The translations under genes and the position numbers were made by a program. The notes beneath the pieces were generated by a model. It worked only from the letters and a program-made list of their open reading frames with translations. It had not been told where the DNA came from and searched no databases. Source: Chitinophaga sp. YR573 (GTDB lineage: Bacteria; Bacteroidota; Bacteroidia; Chitinophagales; Chitinophagaceae). From it: a stretch of 64,000 bases of DNA. Each line of letters begins with the position of its first letter. The stretch's first letter is position 1. The stretch is taken from the NCBI RefSeq assembly GCF_900110995.1, contig NZ_FOJF01000002.1, forward strand, positions 1,302,001 to 1,366,000, given 5' to 3'. Positions 37,082 to 46,600 of the stretch are shown piece by piece.

Positions 37082-40000
37082 TTGAAAAAGAATGTGATGA
37101 AAGCATTTATCCGGATTACCCTTTTTTGTTTGTTGAGCATACTGATGCAACAGTCTGCGATTGCGCAGCAATACCCTATTACTGCCAGTACTCAGATCAT
37201 ACCGCCCTATAGCGTATATCTGCCTGATTATGCAGTACCCGGCAGTGATAAGCTGCGGGTAATCCTGGTACAGAATGACCTCACACAGCCCTCTTATGAG
37301 GTAAGGCTGCGCATGACGGTTGAAATGAATGGTGCCGTGATCATGCGCACCTCACAGGCATTCACGCCCAAACCACTGGCATTGAGTCCTGGTGTACCCA
37401 CCATCATCAGTGGCGCTGATCTGTATGATTACCTGAACAGTAATAACATTGATTTCAGTGGTGGATTCAGCCGTGAGACGTATGACCGTACCAAGGCATT
37501 GCCTGAAGGTGCATACCGTATCAGTTTCACTGCATACGATTACCGTCGTTCTGAAGTGCAGATAAGTAATATCGGTGCCAATGTGTTTTTCTTTCAGAAA
37601 AGTGAGCCACCTGTATTAAACCAGCCTGTCTGCGATAGTCGTGTAGTGAAGATGGACCCGCAGTTCCTGACTTTCAACTGGAGCAGCCGCAATACACCTA
37701 ATCCCCTGGAAGGCAGTGGTACAGAATATGTGTTTTCGCTTTATGAAATCAAACCTAAAGGCAGTAACCCGGACTACATCATCCGCAGTGCAAAACCTCT
37801 TTATACTACTATAACAGAAAGTAATACGCTCATCTATGGTCCTGGTGAGCCTCAGCTGATAGATAGCATGGACTATGTATGGGTTGTGCAGGCCCGTGAT
37901 AAGAGCGGTCGTGATATGTACAGTAACCAGGGTTTAAGCAAAAGCTGTAAGTTCAGTTATTTGTCCAACAATCCCTTTGCGGCTAACAATATCGGTAAGC
38001 CTAAATTAAACGGCGAAGCTACCGGCGAACGTTCTGCTAAGCTCTGGTGGCCACTGGCTGCCGGTGGCAGTATGTATAGTGTAGAAGCTTATCGTGTTCA
38101 GTATCGTGCAGCTACAAAAGATGGGGTGGAGTTCGACTGGTTTACAGAAGAGAAAGAAAATGATACTACACTCGCGTTATATAACCTGGAACCCAGCCGT
38201 GCATACGAAGCACGTCTGCAATGGCGTGTGGCTGGTGTGTATGGCCCATATAGTGATCTGGTTACTATAACAACAGACGCATTGCGCTCTTTCACTTGCG
38301 GAGAATCTCCACAGGTGCAGGGTACTCAAAACACTAATCCGCTGCCTGTGGCAGTAGCAGGTATGCCTGTGAAGATTGGCCATTTCTATGTACTGCTGAC
38401 GGATGTAAGTGGCAGTAATGGTGTATTCTCAGGAAAGGGAAGAATTATCACGCCGGGATTTGGCATGGGGCTGTTAATGGAGTTTAAGGGTATCACTATC
38501 AATACCGATTTAGTGGTGATCCGTGGAGAAATGCAGGCAGTAACATCAGGCATAGATAAATTTGTCGATAATGCGGTGAAAGAACAGCGTGGTGGAGCAG
38601 ATGTAGGAAAGGTAAAAACCGGGGATATCGTACCGGATATAACCACCAACCTGCACATCTTCAGTAAGGATAATATTGTAGTCAATACAGACGCTGGTAC
38701 TATTACTGTAAAAGATAGTAATACAGGCAAAGAGGAAGTCATCAACTACAAAGACAAAGGCAAAACATTACCACTGGTCCTTGAAGATGCCGATGGTAAC
38801 ATGTATAATATAGATAAAAACGGAAAGGTAACAGCCGCGGGTACACGTGATAAGAACCTGGCCGGTAATGCATCCGCACTGTCCGCATTGAATACGCTGA
38901 AACTGGATAGTGGTGTAGTGAACTTTACTGCTGTAGCCAATAGCCGTTATGCATTTGATAGCTGGAAATCCAGTTATGAAGGCAAGGCTGTACTGGACAG
39001 CAGTTATGAAAAACTGGCTAACGGTAAATACAGAGTAAGCGCCAAAGCGCTGGTACCTGGAGAACAGGAAGATGTGCTGGCTACCCTCAGTAATGCAGGT
39101 AGTATCAATACAGACAAAATCAAATTCGTCAGCGGAAAAGGTATTGTATACCCTTCTAAAAAGAATGGTAATACCTGGACAATCACTTTAACGGGTGGTC
39201 CTGCCGGTGATGCACAGGAAGTGTTTGCGGTATATCCGAAGAGTGATGGCCAGTATATCAGTATGGGTAAATTGTTGGTAGCGAGTTACGCACCGTTGCA
39301 AAATAAAATAGTACTGATACCAATAGGCGCTACAACACAGGTGCCGGAAGATGCAATCAGGAATAGTCTGGACAAGGCCTATGCCAAAGTGGGTGTTACT
39401 TATACTATAACAACAGATAACAGCTTCCAGCGTAATACCGACTGGGACGATAACAAGGATAGCCTGTTGCAGGATACCAGGAGCGCATTCCTTAGCAATG
39501 GATTCACCGGTGAAGAAAAAGCCCTGAAGAATGCCTATAAGAAATCACACAGCATCGATGATAATACTACCTACTTGTTCCTGGTAAATGAGGCAGCGTT
39601 GAAAGATGGAGACCTCTTAGGTAAAATGCCACGTCAGAGCCAGTTTGGATTCATCTTTATGAAAAATGCTTCGGCAGAAGATGTAGGTCGTACCGTAGCC
39701 CATGAAACAGGTCACGGCGCCTATACCCTGGAACATACCTTCAGTAAAGGCATAGACTTATCTGCCAATACTACTGATAACCTGATGGATTATACCAAAG
39801 GATATGATCTGTTGAAATACCAGTGGGATGTAGTACATAGTCCTGGCCATGTATGGGGAATATTTGAAGGGGATGATGCCAGTGCCAGTGTGGGTTATTC
39901 AGATATAAAAGTATTCAGTAAGCTGAAGAATGAAACAAATGATACTTATACCTTTATTACACCTTCAGGAAAATATATTACCCTGCCTTCTACTGCCAGT

Positions 40001-43000
40001 AATCTTAAGTTCTCAACACTTGACCGGACTTTCGAAGTAATTAAAGGCGTAGCAGATCTGAGCAAACCAACAGAAACACTTATTCCTCTGGGCGCACTGT
40101 TATCATTCACCGATCAGCAAATCGCTTATAATGTCCGGAATGAAGGAGCCAGTTTCGAAGGATATATGAAGTCAGATGGAAAGTATTATATAGACCCATA
40201 TTCAAAACAACTGAAACCGGAGAGCGGAATAGCCGTAGTTCTGGGTATAGAGTCAAAGAAGTTTGTAAGTTATGCTGCCAGGTTTAAGAGTACCGGGTCT
40301 GATCTTTCAATAACAGATGACTATACAGGTAAAGGGACTAAGCTGGATAAACTGGCTGTTGTGGATCTTACAGCAACCACAAATCCATCCACATTGCTGG
40401 ACGTCCTCAATCAGAGAAAAGTGAAAGATCTGATCACCTTACCGTTACCGGCAACTGATCTGCGGTTTACCAATGATAAGATCAACTTTAAATATAATCT
40501 GAATTCGAATGTTTCATTAAATGATTTCCTGCTGGCAGTATTGTCTGAAAAGAGTTCTATAGAGGATTATCTCACCTATTTCACACTGGCAAATCTGAAA
40601 GAAAATGAGTTACAGGCATTCTCTTCATGTTTGAGTGACGCAAATCAACTGGACTTAAACAAGTTGAGCGCTGGAATGGCAATGGTATCCGAGTTATTAC
40701 GCGAAGGAAAGGCTATTAGCAGCAATAGGGCGTTTGAACTGACTAAACTGAAAACCCTGGAACAACTGATTGCTCTTGCCAATGTTGATATTGCATGGCT
40801 CAAAAAGTTGAAACAGGCAGTAGCAGATAAAAAATCTGCCGATGATATCAATGCAATATTTGTAGAGAAATATTACCAATGTTCACTTGCCGCATTGAAT
40901 ATTACAGAAAGAATATATCTGCTCAACCAGTTATTATCTGAAGATGCCAATAATAATTACTGGTATACAGATCCTTCATTGTTTAGCTCTAATGATGGTC
41001 ATTTTATAGTGAAAGATCTGATCAGTACTACACCTGCCTTTGATCAGGTAGAACTGCTGAAGAAAGGGTTCATGGATAAAAACTATCAATGGATGCAGAC
41101 TCTTTGGATACAGGCTAATAAATGGATGAATGGAGTAGGATATGATGAGGTACATAATATCTTCGATATCATTAATCCATGGATATCTTCTAATTATACA
41201 GCGCTGGAGATTAAGCCGACAAAGAGGGACTTCTCTTTCTCTATGTTCGGAATTAGTGCGGTTCCTTATTACCCGGGAGAATCAGATTATGTGATAGGAA
41301 TGAAGAATGAGGAGACTTATGTGCTGGGGAACAACTATGAATATGTGACAAATGCATATTCACGGACAAGCGATATCGATTTCAAAGATGATGGTAAGAT
41401 TTATTTTAAACAAAATTATACTCTTTCTGATGTACGGCCTATCTACTATGAAACTGGTAAAAGACCTGACCGGACATCAAATATTTATTATGATGAAAAC
41501 TATAGTCCGTTTGAACCGGTAACAATGCTGGTTGCAGATAATTATCATGAAGATGGTCTGAATGCAGGGGATAGGTTTATTATTCCTGCTTATATGGCGA
41601 TGGTATATGATAATGATGTACGCCGGACTAATACCGGAAGGACTGTCCGTACTGCGGCAAATGTGGTTACTATTGCAGCCGCCATCCTTGCGGCCCCTGA
41701 AACCGGTGGTTCTTCACTGGCTCTAATCACCACGATAACTGCAAGAGTAGCAGGAGCTGTTGCACTGGCAGATCTGGAGATACAGAAGGAAAGAGGAAAA
41801 CTATCGGTGGAGGCTTATGCACAGAATAAAGGTTTTTATGAAGCCTGGGATAAAGTAAAAACCGTAACAGATTATGCAAGCCTTTCTGTGGGCGGTGCAA
41901 ATATGCTGAAATGGGGCTGGACCAAATTTGGTAGCCTACAGAAGATCAGTAATACTGTAAATGAGGTAACTACCACTATGAGAAGTGTGCCTGCTGCTTT
42001 AAGTGGATTGAAAAACGGATGGAGCAGACTGGAAAACCTTAATAAGGTTGTTACTGCTCCTACGATCCCTATAAGTGAATCAAAACTGTTTACAGGTTCA
42101 AAGCTTATTGTAGATAACTTCGATGAACTGGTAGCAGGAGGAAAGATCGCAGGTTATGATGACGTGTACCTGAAAGGTATTTTCAACCTTGGAAAGAATT
42201 CCGGTGGCAGTGGATACGATGATTTTCTGGAATTAACAACGACACCGGTTATTCTGCCGAAACTGTCTCCAGGCGGTACTTCTTCGGATCTGGCCGTGTT
42301 AACAAAGCCGGCATCAGTAACAGCTATAAAAGAGATGGTGGCTGCCAATCAGCTTAAACAGGTTGGAGAGGAAATTTCCATCTTTACAAAAGCAAGTAGC
42401 GATGGTACATCTTTTATTCCTATCACATATACAAAAGGAGCCACTGCAATAAAGTATGCATCGGCTGAAGCCACCTCAGTAGCACCTGAAGTGATAGTTG
42501 TAACAGTGCCTGGTGAAGCACCTCAATTGGTGTATTCTACCGCCAAAGTAGCTGAGAAAATCATAGAGAAAGTTAAAGAAAAGAATCAGTGTAAACGCTG
42601 TGATCGGTTTACTCAGGATATTTGTAAGAAATTTGAAACCTTACAGGCTTCAGTTGGTACCACATATACAGCTGCTGTAACAAAACTGTGTGCGAATCTG
42701 CCTTTTGATGATGTAAGCGCCGATCTGGACTACCTCCTGGCATTAGATAAGGAGGATAAGGCCAGCCTTTATAAATTCCTGGATGATATCACTGCCACCA
42801 GTGATAAGTCAGCGCACATCAGTAATAAGGTAAACGTAATTGATGTGAAAGCCCTGGAAGCATGGAGACTAATGAAAGATGCCAAAGGTGCCATCTCCGC
42901 TAATTATCAGGTAGATTTTGAAGCATTGAAGCAGGTGAAGATTGTCCGGGCCAGTGCTACCTTTAATACCAATGTAGGCAACGATGCCGGATTAAAAGCC

Positions 43001-43708
43001 TTGCTGACAGCTAATAAGGGACTGAGATGTTTTACCTGCGAGAATAAAAACAAGTTTGTACAGTTTGCAGATGATTATATAAAGGATTTCAAATATTTCT
43101 CAGATAACTATAACTCTTCCAGCAATGCCAGTAAGATGTGGAATGAGCTTAAACAGCCCAAAGCCCTGAAAATGGTTTACGGTGCGGCCTTCCAGATAAG
43201 AGTATTAAGGCAGTACTCGGAACGGTTTAGAGGTGGAACTGTTAGTTTCGACGATACTATTGATGATGATGATACAGACAACCCGGGTGATGATGATCAG
43301 GATAATGAAGAAGTAAGAAGTAAATGCCGGTATGATATTAAATTAACTTTGTCTGGAGTCGATAGTAAATTCTTTGAATTTAAAAGCTGGGGAAAAAGTA
43401 CAGTATCTGATTTTAAGAATAATCCAAGCAAACGTGTTTATTTTGCCAAACAATTAAGAACTTATCTTGATAAGGTTAATAATTTAGAGAATTTAGATTA
43501 TATTTTCGATGGTAGAAGAATGACCATTAAGGAAAGTAAGGAAATTCTCCAAAAGGTATTAATAGATAATGCGGATGCATGGTTTGGTACCGGTGGGTTC
43601 TTTGGGCCTTCGAAATTAGCGCTGTTCGGTTATGATAACGTGGCTGACTTTAAAACAGGGCTCAATGACCTGAACAGCAATATTTATTTATTTGTAAATG
43701 CTTTATAA
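37082..43708 (+). CDS. Predicted secreted polymorphic toxin: zinc peptidase plus PD-(D/E)xK-like tip
   Basis: A 2208-aa protein with signal peptide (FCLLSILMQQSAIAQ); start TTG 37082 or ATG 37097. Residues ~30-200 resemble the TANFOR-type N-terminus of large Bacteroidota proteins, followed by fibronectin-like segments (~200-400). A zinc peptidase lies around 770-905: H874-E-T-G-H878 with H885 downstream and NLMDY near 900 as a Met-turn-like element. A hydrophobic stretch (~1520-1562, AANVVTIAAAILAAP) recalls pre-toxin regions. CxxC pairs occur near 1837 and 1980. An Asp-rich linker (~2057-2080) precedes the C-terminal ~130 residues, where D2085 and E2099-F-K2101 fit a PD-(D/E)xK nuclease core. 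That tip is visibly AT-richer than the rest. No T9SS domain is present. The toxin role is inferred from architecture and neighbours. Confidence 0.75.
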   Translation: MKKNVMKAFIRITLFCLLSILMQQSAIAQQYPITASTQIIPPYSVYLPDYAVPGSDKLRVILVQNDLTQPSYEVRLRMTVEMNGAVIMRTSQAFTPKPLALSPGVPTIISGADLYDYLNSNNIDFSGGFSRETYDRTKALPEGAYRISFTAYDYRRSEVQISNIGANVFFFQKSEPPVLNQPVCDSRVVKMDPQFLTFNWSSRNTPNPLEGSGTEYVFSLYEIKPKGSNPDYIIRSAKPLYTTITESNTLIYGPGEPQLIDSMDYVWVVQARDKSGRDMYSNQGLSKSCKFSYLSNNPFAANNIGKPKLNGEATGERSAKLWWPLAAGGSMYSVEAYRVQYRAATKDGVEFDWFTEEKENDTTLALYNLEPSRAYEARLQWRVAGVYGPYSDLVTITTDALRSFTCGESPQVQGTQNTNPLPVAVAGMPVKIGHFYVLLTDVSGSNGVFSGKGRIITPGFGMGLLMEFKGITINTDLVVIRGEMQAVTSGIDKFVDNAVKEQRGGADVGKVKTGDIVPDITTNLHIFSKDNIVVNTDAGTITVKDSNTGKEEVINYKDKGKTLPLVLEDADGNMYNIDKNGKVTAAGTRDKNLAGNASALSALNTLKLDSGVVNFTAVANSRYAFDSWKSSYEGKAVLDSSYEKLANGKYRVSAKALVPGEQEDVLATLSNAGSINTDKIKFVSGKGIVYPSKKNGNTWTITLTGGPAGDAQEVFAVYPKSDGQYISMGKLLVASYAPLQNKIVLIPIGATTQVPEDAIRNSLDKAYAKVGVTYTITTDNSFQRNTDWDDNKDSLLQDTRSAFLSNGFTGEEKALKNAYKKSHSIDDNTTYLFLVNEAALKDGDLLGKMPRQSQFGFIFMKNASAEDVGRTVAHETGHGAYTLEHTFSKGIDLSANTTDNLMDYTKGYDLLKYQWDVVHSPGHVWGIFEGDDASASVGYSDIKVFSKLKNETNDTYTFITPSGKYITLPSTASNLKFSTLDRTFEVIKGVADLSKPTETLIPLGALLSFTDQQIAYNVRNEGASFEGYMKSDGKYYIDPYSKQLKPESGIAVVLGIESKKFVSYAARFKSTGSDLSITDDYTGKGTKLDKLAVVDLTATTNPSTLLDVLNQRKVKDLITLPLPATDLRFTNDKINFKYNLNSNVSLNDFLLAVLSEKSSIEDYLTYFTLANLKENELQAFSSCLSDANQLDLNKLSAGMAMVSELLREGKAISSNRAFELTKLKTLEQLIALANVDIAWLKKLKQAVADKKSADDINAIFVEKYYQCSLAALNITERIYLLNQLLSEDANNNYWYTDPSLFSSNDGHFIVKDLISTTPAFDQVELLKKGFMDKNYQWMQTLWIQANKWMNGVGYDEVHNIFDIINPWISSNYTALEIKPTKRDFSFSMFGISAVPYYPGESDYVIGMKNEETYVLGNNYEYVTNAYSRTSDIDFKDDGKIYFKQNYTLSDVRPIYYETGKRPDRTSNIYYDENYSPFEPVTMLVADNYHEDGLNAGDRFIIPAYMAMVYDNDVRRTNTGRTVRTAANVVTIAAAILAAPETGGSSLALITTITARVAGAVALADLEIQKERGKLSVEAYAQNKGFYEAWDKVKTVTDYASLSVGGANMLKWGWTKFGSLQKISNTVNEVTTTMRSVPAALSGLKNGWSRLENLNKVVTAPTIPISESKLFTGSKLIVDNFDELVAGGKIAGYDDVYLKGIFNLGKNSGGSGYDDFLELTTTPVILPKLSPGGTSSDLAVLTKPASVTAIKEMVAANQLKQVGEEISIFTKASSDGTSFIPITYTKGATAIKYASAEATSVAPEVIVVTVPGEAPQLVYSTAKVAEKIIEKVKEKNQCKRCDRFTQDICKKFETLQASVGTTYTAAVTKLCANLPFDDVSADLDYLLALDKEDKASLYKFLDDITATSDKSAHISNKVNVIDVKALEAWRLMKDAKGAISANYQVDFEALKQVKIVRASATFNTNVGNDAGLKALLTANKGLRCFTCENKNKFVQFADDYIKDFKYFSDNYNSSSNASKMWNELKQPKALKMVYGAAFQIRVLRQYSERFRGGTVSFDDTIDDDDTDNPGDDDQDNEEVRSKCRYDIKLTLSGVDSKFFEFKSWGKSTVSDFKNNPSKRVYFAKQLRTYLDKVNNLENLDYIFDGRRMTIKESKEILQKVLIDNADAWFGTGGFFGPSKLALFGYDNVADFKTGLNDLNSNIYLFVNAL

Positions 43709-43711
43709 TTG

Positions 43712-44770
43712 ATGTATTCGATAAAGGAAACGCGGGCTGATCATATGCTGATGACTGATACAGCCACCGATCTGTATGTTTTTAATCAGAACGGTATTAC
43801 TGAAATAAATAAAGACGCACTTGCAACCCGTCGTTTCCTGTCGGATGTAAATGACTTTGGTAAAGTGTTCCCATACAGGGGTGGTTTGTTATTTAACTTT
43901 AATGGCAATATGGCCAGGGAAAAGGATAATGTCATCACACAGATGGGGGAGGGACTATCTCCGGTATTACTGGACGGAGAGGATATCATAGCAGCTGAAA
44001 GAGTGAATACACCGCATACACTACAGCGCATTAAACCGGATGGAAGTATACAATGGGAAAAAGAATTGAAGTTATCTGTTGAACGGCTGGTGCATAATGG
44101 AACTTTATATTTCAGCAGGATAGATAATGTATCTGTCCGGTTTTCCATTGTAAATAAGCTGTCTTTAGAAACAGGGGAATTTAAGGAGTTGATTAATCTT
44201 GATGATTATTATCACCAAAAAAATCTTTTGACGAATGTAAGAATGATCAGGTATCATATCCTTACCTGTTATGAAAATACACTGGTGTGTCTGGTGAATG
44301 ATAAAAGGATCATAGGCATAGATATCGAAAGCGGAGCAGTAAAATGGGAAGTAGAAGAGTGGTATGACAGGGACGGAAATAAACTGGATGGATTTGTAGG
44401 TGGTCCCCTGCAGGGAGGCCGTTACGGAGATAAGATCTATATTTTACAGGCCGCCACATTCTCCTGTTTTGATCTTCAGTCTAATCAACTTATACAATTG
44501 AAAACTATACAGCATGATTTAAACGGCAGCCCTTTATTTATAAAGCTTGGTACGCTTTATAAAGATAAAATATTCTATACAGCTGATGACAAAGGCAGAA
44601 ACTGGAATCGTGCAGGCGTCTTCGATATTAATAAAGAAGAGATAATATGGCAAACGGAACTGCCATTGTCTAAAGGTGAAATGCTGAATTATAACCCCGT
44701 AATAAGTGAGAAACACTTCTTTATCAATGATAATGTTAAGAACTTGTACATTTTTGACAAAACATCGTAA
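43712..44770 (+). CDS. Beta-propeller-like protein, candidate immunity protein
   Basis: A 352-aa protein without signal peptide, starting at ATG 43712, three bases after the toxin stop. Its sequence is a series of short strands typical of PQQ/WD-like propeller blades: DLYVFNQNGITEIN, TLQRIKPDGSIQWEKE, LVCLVNDKRIIGIDIESGAVKWEVEEW, KIYILQAATFSCFDLQSNQLI, AGVFDINKEEIIWQTELPL, NLYIFDKTS. A cytoplasmic gene directly downstream of a toxin-like tip and sharing its AT-rich composition is the classic place for the cognate immunity protein. Propeller-fold immunity proteins are less common than small alpha/beta ones, so an unrelated accessory role is possible. It is the last gene of the 27-kb operon. 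Confidence 0.6.
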   Translation: MYSIKETRADHMLMTDTATDLYVFNQNGITEINKDALATRRFLSDVNDFGKVFPYRGGLLFNFNGNMAREKDNVITQMGEGLSPVLLDGEDIIAAERVNTPHTLQRIKPDGSIQWEKELKLSVERLVHNGTLYFSRIDNVSVRFSIVNKLSLETGEFKELINLDDYYHQKNLLTNVRMIRYHILTCYENTLVCLVNDKRIIGIDIESGAVKWEVEEWYDRDGNKLDGFVGGPLQGGRYGDKIYILQAATFSCFDLQSNQLIQLKTIQHDLNGSPLFIKLGTLYKDKIFYTADDKGRNWNRAGVFDINKEEIIWQTELPLSKGEMLNYNPVISEKHFFINDNVKNLYIFDKTS

Positions 44771-44845
44771 ACAGATGCCATGCATAATATGGAAATAGTT
44801 TGATAATATTGTATAATATAATCATATCTGTTTAACCATTATTCT

Positions 44846-45721
44846 ATGTCCAACTGCAAAATTGTACTGTCCCTCAGCCTGTTGTTTTTAATGGCCTGTG
44901 GCAAAGACAAAGATGAAAACCTGCTCATCACAGACCCTCCGATGGCATTTGTTAATAAGAAAGGGGTAGATTTCAATACGGGAAGTACCTACGGAAGCTG
45001 GTACGGTAATGTTGTGAATCTGAAGAGTTACTGGTTCTATACCTGGGGTACTACTTTACCTTTCGAAAAACAGCCGAAGAACTCAGAATTTGTAACTATG
45101 TTCTGGGGTAAAGGCAACGTAACTGATGAAAACATCGCTTATGTAAAAAAATGGAAAGACTCCGGCAGAATAAAATATGTGCTGGGGTTCAATGAACCTG
45201 ATCTGTCCGATCAATCCAACATGACAGTAGAGGAAGCCCTGGCTTTATGGCCTAAACTGGAAAGTATTGGCCTGCCTTTAGGCAGCCCGGCAGCATCCTG
45301 GCCAACCCGCGACTGGATCTACAGCTTCATGGACAAGGCTATCGCACAGGGCCGCCGGGTAGATTTCATCTGTGTACACATGTACGTTGGGCTTGATGAT
45401 GTTGATTTTGTGAAAGTACTGCGGGCTTTGTATGAGAAATACCATAAGCCTATCTGGATTACAGAATTCGCTACCGCAGACCAGAATGCTACAACGATAG
45501 AAGCAAACAGGTACACTGCAGAACAGGTACAGGCATTTATGCAAAGACTGTTACCTCAGCTGGATACCATACCTTTTATCCAGCGTTATTCCTGGTTCTC
45601 CGGTTCACCAACCAGCACCCGGTTATGGCCTTCTGCCCTGGTTAAAGCTGATAGTACGCTTACGCCACTTGGTAAGTATTATGCGGAGTTCAAGCCCAAT
45701 ACGACAGTAACAGCCAATTAA
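44846..45721 (+). CDS. GH128-like glycosyl hydrolase lipoprotein (beta-1,3-glucanase type)
   Basis: A 291-aa lipoprotein: lipobox LFLMAC (Cys18) followed by GKDKDE, acidic residues that favour surface export in Bacteroidota. The mature part fits the Asl1-like/GH128 TIM barrel: KGVDFNTG at the start, GFNEPD (acid/base Glu) on the fourth strand, FICVHMYVG, and WITEFATAD with the likely nucleophile Glu, then the aromatic YSWFSGSP strand. GH128 enzymes cleave beta-1,3-glucans such as fungal or algal glucan, which suits a predatory or saprophytic lifestyle. It is a stand-alone gene on the far side of the toxin operon, 75 bp after it. Confidence 0.85.
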   Translation: MSNCKIVLSLSLLFLMACGKDKDENLLITDPPMAFVNKKGVDFNTGSTYGSWYGNVVNLKSYWFYTWGTTLPFEKQPKNSEFVTMFWGKGNVTDENIAYVKKWKDSGRIKYVLGFNEPDLSDQSNMTVEEALALWPKLESIGLPLGSPAASWPTRDWIYSFMDKAIAQGRRVDFICVHMYVGLDDVDFVKVLRALYEKYHKPIWITEFATADQNATTIEANRYTAEQVQAFMQRLLPQLDTIPFIQRYSWFSGSPTSTRLWPSALVKADSTLTPLGKYYAEFKPNTTVTAN

Positions 45722-45744
45722 CTTTTAAAGATTTATGATTCCCC

Positions 45745-45831
45745 TATAAACCCTCTATAAGCCCCCCTTAAATAAGGTGGTATTGTAGAGGGCTTAGAGG
45801 GGACTATGAGGGGGCTTATATGGGGCTTATA
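45745..45831. repeat. Imperfect inverted repeat after the GH128 gene
   Basis: Two 22-nt arms (45745-45766 and 45810-45831) are reverse complements with three mismatches; each contains two TATAAGCCCC-like units, and another GAGGGCTTAGAGGGG unit lies between. The style (short purine/pyrimidine-biased units arranged as a large palindrome) is like the element at 9531-9594. No T-tract is present. The rest of 45722-45958 shows nothing else recognisable. Confidence 0.55.
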
Positions 45832-45958
45832 CTACCTGATGAGTAGCTAAAAAACCGAATCAAAGTAGGGCGTCCTCTCTCTGCGACTGTTTATGAATAT
45901 ACCCAAATTAGCTTACTTTTATCCGGTATTCAAGGGGGATGTAACATAAAGGGGTTTA

Positions 45959-46549
45959 TTGGAACAGGATAACTTAAAAGATGAGCGGGAGTTGCTCAGA
46001 AGAGTCTCGGCAGGTGATGAAACGGCATTTACTGTTTTGTTCAATACTTATTACCCCTTATTATCTACCCACGTATTCCGCATTACCCGCTCTTTACCCG
46101 AAACAGAAGAAATTATCCAGGATGTCTTTTTTAAGATCTGGATGAGTCGGGAAACCTTACTCATTGTAGAACAATTCAAACCTTACCTCTGGGTAATGGC
46201 AAAAAACCGCGCCCTGAATGCCCTGAAAAAGATGGCCCGGGAGCGCGATAACCAGGCCACCTGGCTGCGCAGCGAGTTCCAATCTGAAGCAGATATCCCC
46301 GATCCCCAGCTTATTTACCACTCCCTTATAGACGAAGCCATTGGCAAGTTACCGCCACAGCAGCAGAAGGTATTCCTGTTAAGTCGTCGTGAACGCCTCA
46401 AACAAGCCGAAATAGCCGCTCAGATGGGCATTACCGTATCAACTGTCAAGAAATATATACAGCTGGCTACAGAGGCTATAAGTGAGTATATAAAAGAAAG
46501 ATACCACATCTATCTACCCCCGGTTTTACTGGCCGCAATTTTTTTTTAA
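45959..46549 (+). CDS. FecI-like ECF sigma factor (first SusCD locus)
   Basis: A 196-aa sigma-70 factor of the extracytoplasmic-function group. Region 2 is at residues ~20-85 (FTVLFNTYYPLLSTHVFRI, ETEEIIQDVFFKIWMSRE) and region 4 near 130-175 (LPPQQQKVFLLSRRERLKQAEIAAQMGITVSTVKKYI). It should direct transcription of the downstream FecR/SusC/SusD genes when the receptor signals ligand. The start is TTG 45959, since no ATG lies between the upstream in-frame stop and the conserved region. The C-terminus ends in a hydrophobic LPPVLLAAIFF, as is common in Bacteroidota FecI proteins. Fifty-one bp separate it from the anti-sigma gene. Confidence 0.92.
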   Translation: MEQDNLKDERELLRRVSAGDETAFTVLFNTYYPLLSTHVFRITRSLPETEEIIQDVFFKIWMSRETLLIVEQFKPYLWVMAKNRALNALKKMARERDNQATWLRSEFQSEADIPDPQLIYHSLIDEAIGKLPPQQQKVFLLSRRERLKQAEIAAQMGITVSTVKKYIQLATEAISEYIKERYHIYLPPVLLAAIFF

Positions 46550-46600
46550 AGGCATATCTACTTTTTGATATTTCATATTGTCCTGTATATAGTAATCGCT

